A model generated the notes under the pieces. That model made no database searches. It had not been told where the DNA came from and saw nothing but the letters and a program-made list of their open reading frames with translations. From Chrysophaeum taylorii (lineage: Eukaryota; Sar; Pelagophyceae; Pelagomonadales; Pelagomonadaceae): a DNA stretch of 64,000 nucleotides. Location of the stretch: positions 558,001 through 622,000 of the forward strand of contig JAQMWT010000314.1 of assembly GCA_029834535.1 (NCBI GenBank), in the 5' to 3' direction. Every line of letters starts with the position of its first letter. The stretch's first letter is position 1. Below are positions 21,556 through 31,930 of the stretch, piece by piece. Position numbers and translations under genes: made by a program.

Positions 21556-21962
21556 TGGAGAGATTTGACCCTCTCCGGGTACATGGTAGAGACTGCGTGC
21601 AGTCTTAGGCGTGTACAGACCATTCCGCTTGTCACATGCTACTGCACAGGGCTTGAATCCCTACCCTAACTCCGTAAGAACATTAAGTCCCATAGAAGCG
21701 TTTACACTGACAACGAGGAACGAAGCCTCTGTTAATTAAACAGAAAACCCCGTACCTGACGGTACGCACCTGGAGGCCTACTCCATGTTGGGAGAGAGCT
21801 TCAGACTGTATTCTTCATAGTCATGAATAGTAAATGCGGAAGGGGTAAAGAAGGAAAGAGGGAAAGCCGCATTACGGAGAGAAAACCCTCTGGTGGAGAT
21901 AGGTGTGAAAGGAGTGAGATGTTCCAGTGTCGTACACATAATAGTGTAGCTCTCTGGACCCA
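21556..21962 (-). repeat. 5' LTR of element B
   Basis: This is the direct-repeat partner of 7414-7824. Sequence resembling element A's region X begins immediately to its right. Confidence 0.85.
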
Positions 21963-22597
21963 ATGAAGTGCTGAGTCACCTCAACACGGACGACCATAAG
22001 AAGAATGGTCACATACCCATCTCTGCTATTACTATGGGAATGTGCTTTGCTTGTCACAATACTGATCAGGTGCCTACACAACCTACCGTATGTGCTCGCA
22101 ATGATACTTCCTTCCAATTCCCTTGTGATGCGCGCTCAGCTGGTCATATACGCGCTACCCTCATACGCATCTATCATTTGCCAAGGGAGTTATATACTCT
22201 TTTGACAAGCATACTAACACAACACCCGTCACTTGTTAACTTAGTCTTATCTGTATCCGCTCAGTCCTCAACAGATCCTACTACACAATGGCCATTCGCA
22301 CTGGATCTTCGGCTTATAACACAGATGCACCTTGAGCATCTTAACTTTCGTGTGACTCTTGTTCGAGCACAGAGTCGCTAAGCTCAGGCTATGTTCAAGC
22401 CCTCCAAATTCCAACCGGTGGTTACCACTGTTGCCCAATGGTGGGTAAAACATCTTCACGACTACGTATCATCTTCAGATGATACAAAACCGCCGTCACT
22501 CCTGGACGTAATGTTAGGCCCCACCTATATTTAGGCAGAACACCAAGACTTTCTGCGCTTTTTAAACGCGAAACACCCCCTACTTGCACAGCATGTC
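21963..22597 (+). CDS. Element A: region X, right part
   Basis: Beyond element B, A-type sequence resumes. FQFPCDARSAGHIRATLIRI and LEHLNFRVTL correspond to FHLSCYNDPAAHMRAIILRL and LEILVVAW in region X of element B. It is followed by a short stretch leading to the junction motif at 22598. It is a fossil part. Confidence 0.55.
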
Positions 22598-22620
22598 TTG
22601 ACCGAAACGTCGTTAAACTA
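22598..22620 (+). repeat. Junction motif, copy 4 (region X-region Y boundary)
   Basis: The 23-bp block reads LTETSLNY at the very start of region Y, giving almost the same peptide as copies 1 and 2. Confidence 0.75.
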
Positions 22621-23362
22621 CTCACTCTCCACATCAGACCCTACTCTGGAGATGTCTTCGCCATCGACACACCCTGCTCCTTCTGCCTCGCTTGATGATG
22701 TCGATGCCTTGCGTCAACAAGTCGAGCAACTCCAGGAAACTCTTCGACTACATATCCGCAAGGTCAACACCCTCAGTGCTGAGAATCTATCTCTGCGCAC
22801 AGATCGGCAGGCTGCCGTTGCTTCAATCACCTCCCTGGAGAACCGGCTCTTTCCTCCTACAGCCAATGCACACGCGTTACTTATAACACTGTACAAGATC
22901 ACAGAGCTGCTGTCTCGCTTAACTCTTACCGCTCATGACCAATATGCCGCCAACCACTCCTCCCCGGACGATCACCTCCATCATCTGCAGGACAAGCTGC
23001 TCTCGTGTATTCAAAGCATTCCGCTCGCATGTGAATCGGAAGACTCTTCTATCTTCTCGGATCCGTTCGCTGAGTCCAACTTCTTGAAAAACCAACTGGA
23101 CACCCTACAACTTGACTCGCTGGTGCCATCCATACTGAATGTTTTACTTGCACTCACGTTTCGTATGGTACCACACCATTCTGCTATTGGTGTTCACCAC
23201 CTGACAGCAGAAGCTGACGACGACGATACCGATACTCTCGAACCAGTAACGATGTCCACCACCTCAGAGAGCCTTAACACACTGTCTATCGTACCTGTGT
23301 TTCGTAATGCTCTGTTCAAAAGCGTCAAGTCGACTCTCAGCTCCACCAAGTCCAAGCCCTAA
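22598..23362 (+). CDS. Element A: region Y, coiled-coil protein
   Basis: The 254-codon open stretch has a coiled coil (DALRQQVEQLQETLRLHIRK, then SLRTDRQAAVASITSLENRL; about residues 34-90). A helical C-terminal half and an acidic segment (EADDDDTDTLEPV) follow. It is the counterpart of 7940-8695 in element B. A possible first ATG lies at 22652 (MSSPSTHPAPSAS). No known family is recognised. It is a fossil part. Confidence 0.6.
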   Translation: MTETSLNYSLSTSDPTLEMSSPSTHPAPSASLDDVDALRQQVEQLQETLRLHIRKVNTLSAENLSLRTDRQAAVASITSLENRLFPPTANAHALLITLYKITELLSRLTLTAHDQYAANHSSPDDHLHHLQDKLLSCIQSIPLACESEDSSIFSDPFAESNFLKNQLDTLQLDSLVPSILNVLLALTFRMVPHHSAIGVHHLTAEADDDDTDTLEPVTMSTTSESLNTLSIVPVFRNALFKSVKSTLSSTKSKP

Positions 23363-23515
23363 GCCCTAAGACACCCTGCTATACTCTTGATGCTTCGTAT
23401 GTGACCTCTGCGACCATCAAGACTGTATTCTCCTTTTTTCTTTCTTTCCTTCATCATCATCTTTCTCAAGAGATGTTCTATAGTCGCACCTTGCGCTTAA
23501 GACATCTCGAGGGGG
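23363..23515 (+). other. Element A: untranslated stretch ending in a polypurine tract
   Basis: The 150-bp stretch after region Y is T/C-rich and has no supported gene. It ends in CTCGAGGGGG, which fits the plus-strand primer tract of an LTR element, directly before TGCAGAG. Confidence 0.6.
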
Positions 23516-23761
23516 TGCAGAGAAATCTGCTGCCTCTTACCCTTATCCGTCCGTTGAGAACGTGATCTCTTCCTTACCCTTTCTTCTTCCTTTCTACACA
23601 GTCAATTAGTCCTCTGATTTGTGCTCAAGCTTATCATCATGGTCTAGCGCGTCCCCAGGTATGTAGCACTATACACCTGACCTTTCTCGCGTAGCTCTAG
23701 ATGCCGCCTGTCGTGTTCTGAGGATATAGGGAACATACCTTTCATTCCCGGAATTAAATAC

Positions 23762-23932
23762 TAGAGATAGAAAAATCCATTTAGGGTTAGGAACCCCACC
23801 ACACCCCCTTCACACTAAATCGCTGTGTCGCACACCGTGCTGCTCTTTGTGTCGTTAGAGGACAGGACGAAAGGCAGCACTACCACTGCCATCATTCTCT
23901 ACCAGAGGCACAGTGATTTTTACTGTTCTCTA
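23762..23932 (+). repeat. 5' LTR of element C
   Basis: The 171-bp LTR runs from TAGAGATAG to TGTTCTCTA and contains TTTAGGGTTAGG near its start. It is preceded by target duplication AATAC. Confidence 0.9.
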
Positions 23933-24153
23933 GGTAAGGACCCAGTCCGGTACTGGTAGAGAAACGTCCTCCGAAAGACATCGATCTCGATCGACGTCTC
24001 GGACAAAGGATCAGGATTTCCAGAAAAGAGCAATCTCCTGAAGTTCCTGAAAGTTTTAAGACCGTAGTCAAGTTTCATCGCTTGCTACTGGTGAAAAAGT
24101 GTGAAAAAGTGTGAAAGGCAACCAACAACGCGCAAAACGCAACCCCGAAAACG

Positions 24154-26094
24154 ATGGCGACTCAAGACCCACAAGTCCCGAGTCTGGAAGTAGCGACGCA
24201 ATTCGCTACACAACAAGCTTTCTGGCAACCGCTCAACCAGCTCCTAGATGATATCTTAGATCGACATGCCGCTGATAATGCTGCCTTGCAAACAAAAATC
24301 GCTGCTGGTTACGCTGATATCAGAGCCAAACTCACTGCCGCAAATGATCAAGACGAGCAACTCGATCAAGAAGTGCAACTCGATCAAGACGAGCAACTTG
24401 AACAAGCTCCCCAACCAGCTGTTCATACGGCAACTCCCCTCAAGCACAAGCAAACTTCTCACGAAGTCGCGACCCAAGACCCGATCATCTCGATGGTCAC
24501 CCCCCCTCATGCCGACAACTCCACCGGATGTCAAACACCCCACGGCAAAGTCTCAGACCCAACTGCCTTCCCTCCGGACCCAGGCATAGCCAAGGTTACT
24601 CCACAACCTGGCACACCCCACATTCACGAGGACACTCCACCTTGTTCGAATATCGCACCAGCAATATTGAACACTCCACCACCACCACCACTAAACATTA
24701 CTCCCTTCACTCCACCAACCCCACCGGAGCCTCCACCTCCTTCACTGGAGCCTAACTCCCCACTATCGGCGACTCCCGCTACACCACCTATACAACTTGT
24801 AGTTCCCCAACATCCTCGTCAACCCTCTCGCCGCACCACTCATCTTCTTGATGATCATGCCATATACGGCCATGACGGCCCCGGCACCTTCATCCCTGAC
24901 CAAGCCCCCACCGCGGCTCAAGCTCATGCCGCCCCACTGTCGGATTCCCTTGTCCGATATCCATCATCTTCCGCAAGTCACTCTCCTCAGGACTTTCCTC
25001 TCCATCCACAAGACCATGCCACCTACGGCCACGACGGCCCCGGCACTTCCATTTCTACCACAGCTCCTTCCGCGGCTCAAGTTCCTGCCGCCCAACCATC
25101 GGACCCTCCTGACAGACCTTCATCACCTTTCGAAAGTCGCTGTTCCTACGATTTGCCCCTCCACCCGCGTGACTATGCATTCCACGACTACGACCATTCC
25201 TCCGTCCCCACTCGAGTCCCCACTCAAGCAACCACCCACCTCCTTTCTCCAAGTTCCAATGCACCTCCGTCTGAGCTCCAACGCGAGTTGGCCACAACTA
25301 CGGGTGCATTCCGCTCCCAAACCGTTGAATTGGCAGCAACCAAAGCCATGCTCATTCGCAAGGATGACGCTTTGTCCTCCACAGCCAACAAACTCACCAC
25401 CACCGACGCCGCCCTGGCTTTCGCCACTGCCCAGCTCGCCATCCAAGCCGACGAACTGGTCTCCACCCAAGCCGAACACCATCTCACCCACACCCAGCTC
25501 AAGGCACTCGAAACTGCCCACGCTGACATCCGCAGCTCCCACCTTGAAACCAACGCCGTCCTCCAAACCATTCTCACCTCATTGGATGCCACCCACCCAC
25601 TCAAGATGCTGCATCGCATCTTTCACCTCCTTTCCCCATCCACAACCAACCATCATCCCCTTCCGAACCAACCTCCAATGCCTCTCCCCCGATTCTCCCC
25701 GAGTATCATCCCCACCTCCACGGATGCCCCGGACCTGGTTCTCCTGGTTCACCACCCACTCCGTCTCTCTATTCTCCACATCCCGCCATCTCTGGCCCCT
25801 CCTCCTCTACCCACTCACTCTTCGCCTCTTTGGCACCCCCTGAACCACTTTGCACCCGCTCGCCTTATCAGCTACCTGGTTCATTCCAACTCGACCACAT
25901 CCCCGCGTCCGAGTTGCGAGGGCGTACATTCAACACCGGCGACCGTACCCCTACCACCAGCGAAGATCACCACGTGCAAAGTCCCACCAAGAATCAAGAC
26001 CACCCACATCAAGAGTCGACAAGTTCCGAACTATCAAAAGACAGCTCTTTGCCAGATGGTCATGCTCACCATCATGCTGCCAAGACATGCATAA
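24154..26094 (+). CDS. Element C: Pro-rich protein with acidic repeat and coiled coil
   Basis: The first ATG after the leader opens a stretch of 646 codons. Residues about 60-88 are an acidic Gln/Asp/Glu-Leu repeat (DQDEQLDQEVQLDQDEQLEQ). Residues 100-230 are Pro/Thr-rich. Residues about 230-350 hold three imperfect copies of a segment with YGHDGPGT. Residues about 375-480 form a likely coiled coil (ELQRELATTTGAFRS, then alanine-rich heptads). The coiled coil recalls region Y of elements A and B, but I cannot establish homology by eye. Position after the 5' LTR would suit a Gag-like role, which is inference only. Confidence 0.5.
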   Translation: MATQDPQVPSLEVATQFATQQAFWQPLNQLLDDILDRHAADNAALQTKIAAGYADIRAKLTAANDQDEQLDQEVQLDQDEQLEQAPQPAVHTATPLKHKQTSHEVATQDPIISMVTPPHADNSTGCQTPHGKVSDPTAFPPDPGIAKVTPQPGTPHIHEDTPPCSNIAPAILNTPPPPPLNITPFTPPTPPEPPPPSLEPNSPLSATPATPPIQLVVPQHPRQPSRRTTHLLDDHAIYGHDGPGTFIPDQAPTAAQAHAAPLSDSLVRYPSSSASHSPQDFPLHPQDHATYGHDGPGTSISTTAPSAAQVPAAQPSDPPDRPSSPFESRCSYDLPLHPRDYAFHDYDHSSVPTRVPTQATTHLLSPSSNAPPSELQRELATTTGAFRSQTVELAATKAMLIRKDDALSSTANKLTTTDAALAFATAQLAIQADELVSTQAEHHLTHTQLKALETAHADIRSSHLETNAVLQTILTSLDATHPLKMLHRIFHLLSPSTTNHHPLPNQPPMPLPRFSPSIIPTSTDAPDLVLLVHHPLRLSILHIPPSLAPPPLPTHSSPLWHPLNHFAPARLISYLVHSNSTTSPRPSCEGVHSTPATVPLPPAKITTCKVPPRIKTTHIKSRQVPNYQKTALCQMVMLTIMLPRHA

Positions 26095-29000
26095 GGGCTT
26101 CTTCTCTCTTCAGGCACAACAGCCCAGGAAGCAGTCTTGTCGAAGGAACACCAAGCCACCTCGATCCCACTTTCGACAAGTCGAAGAACAAGACACCTCG
26201 AGATGTTCCCGAGTATTATGCCTACATCGACTATGGCAACCACACCCAAGAACCTAAGGCTCCGCCGTATTCCATGCACCGGGCACAAGAGCCGCAGGCC
26301 ACTGACAACATCCCTTCCGATTCAGTCCCCTGGTATGATGCATACAGCGAAGTAGCAAGACCCACTTCACTAGTCTCGAAGATGGTCTCCTCGACCATTA
26401 CAGATCAGCCGCCTGATCCAAGCACCACCAATGACCCCGCAATGCTGTATCCACCAGGAGAAGACACGCTGTCAACGGTCCCATGGTCAACATACTCGCA
26501 GGCACTCACCGCACCTGCAGGTATCAGCTCAGATTCACAAGGCATTCCCGGCTTATTCGATATGTCTCGATCAGCAGCTCCCGATCACTTCGAAGCTGGT
26601 TCCGCCTCGCCGCCTCCCCTCCTCGAAGACAGGCGCGCACTGCCGCTCACCGGCGCTTGCTGCTGCACCCACCATCCACCTTCTCGGTTGGATGCACTGG
26701 ATGACACTGCTCAGCAGGTTGCATGGACCCATCTGCGACAACCGTGTAACGATTTGATGGATGTCTTCGCACGAGCACCAGTCGCAGCACCTGATCACCC
26801 GCTCCCTAACTTTCGGTCAGAGGACGCAATCCTTTCGGCTGCCGATCCTTATGTCTCACCGCGACCAAGCCTCTGGAAAGCTTTCCCCATGGCTGCAGTA
26901 ACAGACACAGACTTCGAGAGTTCTGAAAGACCCGATCAGCCGCAAACTATGCACAATACCATTGCGACCACTTCGGTCCTGTGTGTCCCCTTGCATAGCT
27001 TTCTTCTGGACGCCACACGCTTGCGCTGCCTCCGGAAAATCGACGTTGCGCTCTCAGGAAACATTCTCCGCGCACTATGCACAGACTCGCTTCAACTGAA
27101 CCACTTCTGTAAGCATTTTCGCATCACTGGAATGCACGACAAACGTTCCACGCCAGCTGCCGGCTCCACCACAAACATGCACCCAAGTCACGTACGTTGC
27201 CTCCCTCAAAAGCGTCTTATCGCTCAGCACGTCACTCCTCATTTGAGGACGCATGTCACATGCCCGCACCTTCGAATGCTCTACACGCCAAAGGGCAACC
27301 CTGGTCACTCCGGCACTCACCGCTCTGGTCCCAGCATCTCCGCTATTGAGGATGCACCCAGCAGGACTGACCCTTACATCGCCCTTGGTTCTACTGCACT
27401 CTCCTTCGGCGACCCCTTTTTTCGAATTCCCGCACTGGACCCCAAGCATTTCAGGCCGGATACTCTCCACCACGGGATCTCAGCTCACGCGCCCATCTGC
27501 CCTACCTTGCAGACAGGTCAGCCGCGAGCCACACTCCTTTTGGCACTGACTTCGGACCACCCGCATCACGCGCTTTCGCTCTTGGAGCATGACACGCTTT
27601 TGATGCTCTCCGCGTCACCGCCTCTAACACCACGACACTCGTCATTTCCACCGACGCTCCGCGCCGCAACGTATCTCACGACCTTCAGATCACCAACCTA
27701 AGTCGCTCGCGCCCGCACCACGTCGCGCACGCCTTACGAGGGCGTATTTCAATTGGTGACCTCACAGGTCTTTCGATGCATTTTCCGACGTCCGACTTTG
27801 AACTTACGAGTTACTTCATGGCAATCCCCAATGCCAAGACGTCTGAAGCTGCGCTTTCATGTCTCTGGAACTCCAAAGCAACAGAAATTGCCAGACAAGA
27901 GAGCACTCAGCTCTCAACAGCTGCTCAACAGCTACTTAAAGTTAGCAACGAGTACTATCTCGCAGTCTTTATTGGACGACAAGACGAAAGATAAGACCAC
28001 AACGGCCAGCTACACCAGCCAGCTCATTGATGTAGCAGACGAGACAACGCAAACCAACTGCACAACACGGTTCCAGACTATGCAGACGATGCTCAGGTCC
28101 AACGCTCAATTACTCGACCACGCAAACGTTCTGTCACCTGACCTTGCACTGCTACTGGCTCCTGTCTCATTCATAGCTGATGCACCCCATCCGATGGAGC
28201 AATCCTTAAGATATGTCCCGCTCGCAGAAGCACCACCAAAGGACACAAAGGTACATCATGAAGACACAGGTAAGCGCACCACGATCATGCGCACAAGCTC
28301 ATTGCGCCTATCCGATCACGATGAGACGAAGCTACAGCATTGCTTGACCCCTTCGCCTCTGGAAGACAAAGGCCGCCTCTCAGCCCCCAGGCACCTGACC
28401 CTTCCCTGTCGCTGCAATCCGTATTAGCACAGACGATCTCGCCTCCCTGCACGACTGCAGATCAGGCACAAGCCAATGTCAGCACTCTGGAGAGTTATGC
28501 GCACCCGCTGGAATCTTACCAGCACGGCTACCTCAGCCAGTCAGGTCACTGCACCACCTCGGTCTCCCCTGCCACCAGGTCGGCGTATCGCTCACTCGCG
28601 ACCACCTCAAGTCATCTAATGGACGACTATGATCTCAAGCATGAAATCATCGCAACGCTTGAGTCATACCCAAGAAGGAATCCTACTTTGGAGTCACCTC
28701 AACCACTCCCACAGGAACTTTGGCCACCAGACGCCACCCATGCGCTCTTGGTTTCTCCCTTGGTTTCCTCCAAAGCATTTGACTGCAGCAGAGACAAAAT
28801 GAAACCTCCCCGTGCGACTATAACCGCATTCTCGTTTGGGACACAAGCATTTACTTCACGTCATTTGTTCACGCCCATAGTACCGCGACACACGGCAGCC
28901 AAGATAGAAGTGGACTGCGTTCCACCCTCATCTCTGAGCGCCACCCCCGACATGTTGCTCCCGGCACTACTAGCCAGTCCCATCACGTCTGATTCAGCTC

Positions 29001-31368
29001 CCATCGCTTTGTATGACGTCATATGTCATATTCCGATTAAAGCCCAGACACCGCACAGGCTACAATGCACTCGCGACGGCACGCTCACCGCCCCTCTCGG
29101 TTTAGACTGCGAACATTGCGCCATACCCCCGGTACACTCACAGTCAACCGAGACGCACGCTCGCTTGTCGCACAGTACGATGCCCAAACACCTTTCGATT
29201 CATGATACGCAGAACACTGTCGTCTCAGCCACCGCTGAAGCGCCTCCTCCGACCGCCGCCCGGCTCCGCGCTCGTTTCGCAATCATGGTCTCTCGGTCTC
29301 ACCGGCAATTCGAAGATTTCACCCAGTTCGAATTACGAGGGCACATTAGTATTCCACCGACGATAAGATTCGTTTCGATTCGTATCAGTCATGCCTCCTA
29401 TGGCTACTCTGGCTACATCGGAACTCAATTCAAGGCACGTACCGAAGCCCCTCTTTCTAAGGACCTCTGTCACACGCCAAGACCTGATGAGTATTCGTCG
29501 TTCCTCCCGCCTTCAACGCGACTCCCGACGACTAAATCCCCGACGATTTGTGATGACACCAAGCTCCGTCATCAATGCAATTCAAGAGCCTCCTCCGTCA
29601 ATATCTCGCAGGTCAGACCTCTCAAGTTTCAGCATTCCACCCTCGCTCGAGTTTATCCAGCATGCTGCAACATGCAAACGAAGTTCAGTCACGCCAACGC
29701 CGCACTTCGCAGTTATCGCTCGTCTCGCGCAATAAATGCCCGCCACCAAATGATAGCCGCACGCAGAGTCCTTTACTCACCTCTCTTCACGTCGCTCCCA
29801 GCACTATGCTTGACGTTGAAGCTCTGCGCCACTATGGTTCGGTTACGACGCAACTTCACGCGAAATCCTCCTCGTCCAATTCTGATCATGTTTCGCATCT
29901 GTCGACATTGTTATCGGTATCATGCTTCGGACACAGCTCAGACAGCACTAGCGTATTACGCTCTTATGACGCACTCGGTTCGCTTCTCTCCGTTCGCACT
30001 GCAGGTTCCATCTTGCAGAACTCTGAGCCCAACAGCCGCCATTGCGATTCGCACCCAGTCAACGCTTTCCGTCGCACCCGCGAGGATAACCCCCAATCTC
30101 CACAGGTTGGACACGCGCTCTGCTCTAAGCATTCCACCGCATCTCACTGCCGCACACCGCTAGCCCCACCCAGTTGTGTTACGAATCAAGGGAAGTTAAC
30201 TGCCATGACTATTTACTTCTTCATTCCCACACACTCGCCGCTAGCCACAGTCTCACATGACTCATTGCCGGACAGTTCTCGCATTATGGACAGGACCTCA
30301 CACCATGTTCATTCTTCGGATATCCCCCGTCCACAGCTTAATCCTCTCTTGCAACATACGCTCCTTACACGTTGTAAACTGTACAGCTCTCGCATATCGA
30401 CAACACCCTTCTGTCGAATGTCTCCCCGTTCAGTCACTGCACGATTCACCAGGGATGCACCACGCTCCCTCGCGCTTGTACATCAAGGGAAGTTTGATTC
30501 TGGTGAAAACGCTTCGTTTGATTCTGACGTCAACGACTCCGGACATGAAATGAATGGATCAGTCGATTGTCACATTTCAGGAACACTTTGCAACATAGAA
30601 CACGAAAGATGCGACTTTGACCATACCTTCGAAGTCAACTCTCCCCCTGGCACGGACACTATCTTCAAGCAGTCCATCGCCTTCAGGCATTCTCTTCTGT
30701 TGCCCAACTCTTCTGCATTTTCTGCACAGGGTACCGACTCGTCAGCACAGGACACACGCCTGTATCCACCATCATACGCGATACACTCGCAAACCTCAGT
30801 CTCCGCCCAATCATCTTTTGATGATACTCACTGGCGACTTACCCGAGACTACGAACCCAAAGCTACAGCAAATTTAGAGTTTTCATATTTATGGCCAACC
30901 CCAGACAACTTAATAAAGATATCACCCCACATCATTTTAGACGCCCATAGCCTAGCTTCAGCTGTCCCACGCTACACTCAGGACGACAGTTTTGACACAT
31001 ATGTGACAGGCAATTCTGGTTCCCTCATCTTCCAGAAACAGCTCCGCCTTACTCGCTCTCATTACGACGATTACCTTACCATGTCGAAACCGATTTGGTT
31101 AAATGGTCATATCTCTTCATGGGATCACGCTAGCACTCCGTCATATCGTCAAATCTCTACTAGCCCACCCTTAGCCACAATAGCATCTCATCCCTACGGC
31201 CACTCTCATTATTCGCCTTTGGATCAACCATTGGTCTGCTGCACAATTCCCGACTGCCTGACCCATGATCCCTCCCGTTATTATTCGTTAGACCCCCCGC
31301 TCTACTCAGATGCTTCCCCAGCCACTTCGGATTTATCCACCGGCACATACCGCCCCCTATATCATTAG
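25830..31368 (+). CDS. Element C: long overlapping open stretches of unknown product
   Basis: About 5.5 kb of Pro/Ser/Thr/His-rich open sequence follows on the + strand in long overlapping stretches. Composition is similar throughout, with many short Asp/Thr/Ser-Pro motifs and no recognisable enzyme domain. Scattered His and Cys do not form a clear zinc site. It could encode unusual disordered proteins or be non-coding sequence poor in stop codons. Because it belongs to an LTR element I describe it only as a fossil part. Confidence 0.35.
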
Positions 31369-31675
31369 CCACCGAGCAAGATGACGATCTGATCTCTCGC
31401 ACACCATTCGCCATACTTCATCGTTAGCCTACTTAGCATCTCCCTCCACTTTTCTTCTTACTCACGATCGATGCTTTTCCTTTCTTTGATCATCCTCTCT
31501 TTCTCCTTTCTCACTTCACACACCACCTGCGTTTCATTTTCCTCTATCTCTTTCTTGCACTTCGCACACTTTCCTTCAGCGCCTCCTCACGACTCGACAT
31601 CCATTTGTCCTTGGCCAGACATTTGTTTTGTTTGTTCCAGATTTCGCTCATCCCCGAGTTCAATCTGCGAGGGCG

Positions 31676-31856
31676 TAGAGATAGAAAATTCCATTTAGGG
31701 TTAGGAACCCCACCACACCCCCTTCACACCTACAACCACTAAACCGCTGTGTCGCACACCGTGCTGCTCTTTGTGTCGTTAGAGGACAGGACGAAAGGCA
31801 GCACTACCACTGCCATCATTCTCTACCAGAGGCGCAGTGATTTTTACTGTTCTCTA
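31676..31856 (+). repeat. 3' LTR of element C
   Basis: The 181-bp LTR matches 23762-23932 except for an insertion of about a dozen bases near 31730 and a few substitutions. It is followed by target duplication AATAC. Confidence 0.9.
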
Positions 31857-31930
31857 AATACTTCCAGACGTTCATGATGAGACGGGATGGTCTCCCAGGT
31901 GACTTACCACTGCATGCTAAATGCTCTGCA

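Larger units (their letters stand above)
7414..21962 (-). mobile_element. Element B: Copia-like LTR retrotransposon with methyltransferase-like domain, nested in A
   Basis: Two direct repeats of about 410 bp (7414-7824 and 21556-21962) bound the element. Their ends are TGG...CCCA-like, and by eye they are about 95% identical. All coding signal between them is on the - strand, so the right repeat is the 5' LTR. A GAGGGGG purine tract abuts the left repeat, as expected for a 3' LTR. Parts in order are leader, Gag-like region, protease, methyltransferase-like region, integrase-RT-RNase H, region X and coiled-coil region Y. It carries two later insertions (8672-10643 and 16473-16798). Without them it is about 12 kb, large for Copia. 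It is a broken fossil with several breaks of its own. I found no clear target-site duplication. LTR similarity points to a moderately recent insertion. Confidence 0.85.
23762..31856 (+). mobile_element. Element C: LTR element without recognisable pol, nested in A's LTR
   Basis: Two direct repeats (23762-23932 and 31676-31856) start TAGAGA and end TCTCTA, a perfect 6-bp terminal inversion. They are flanked by a 5-bp target duplication AATAC at 23757-23761 and 31857-31861. Total length is 8095 bp. Apart from one short indel the LTRs differ at only a few sites, so the insertion is young. The interior reads mostly open on the + strand in long overlapping stretches (24154-31368). I can recognise neither integrase, RT, RNase H nor protease. 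It is best described as a large non-autonomous LTR element. It looks structurally whole at its ends, and I cannot judge coding integrity. Confidence 0.85.
1..31930 (+). mobile_element. Element A: Copia-like LTR retrotransposon with methyltransferase-like domain (partial, interrupted)
   Basis: Element A is a Ty1/Copia-order element on the + strand whose 5' LTR and gag lie left of the window. Visible parts are the end of the protease region (from position 15), a C5-methyltransferase-like region (about 414-2560), integrase-RT-RNase H (2600-6637), region X (about 6700-7413 and again from 21963), a coiled-coil region Y (22598-23362) and a 3' LTR starting at 23516. The Copia assignment rests on integrase lying before RT. 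Three insertions interrupt it: a short retroposon at 1880-2236, element B at 7414-21962 and element C at 23762-31856. The right end is placed at 31930 because the LTR starts TGCAGAG next to a GAGGGGG purine tract and CTCTGCA ends at 31930. It is a broken fossil with several breaks besides the insertions, and it is older than B and C because both sit inside it. Confidence 0.8.
23516..31930 (+). repeat. Element A: 3' LTR, split by element C
   Basis: The LTR is inferred from TGCAGAG at 23516, just after the purine tract, and its inverted partner CTCTGCA at 31924-31930. LTR sequence is 23516-23761 and 31857-31930, about 315 bp without element C. No second LTR copy is in the window, so the ends rest on the terminal inverted repeat alone. 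Confidence 0.55.

Noticed and set aside
7414-21962. The two 410-bp repeats as ends of a + strand element
   Set aside because: All recognisable retroelement parts between them read on the - strand, and the purine tract lies beside the left copy.
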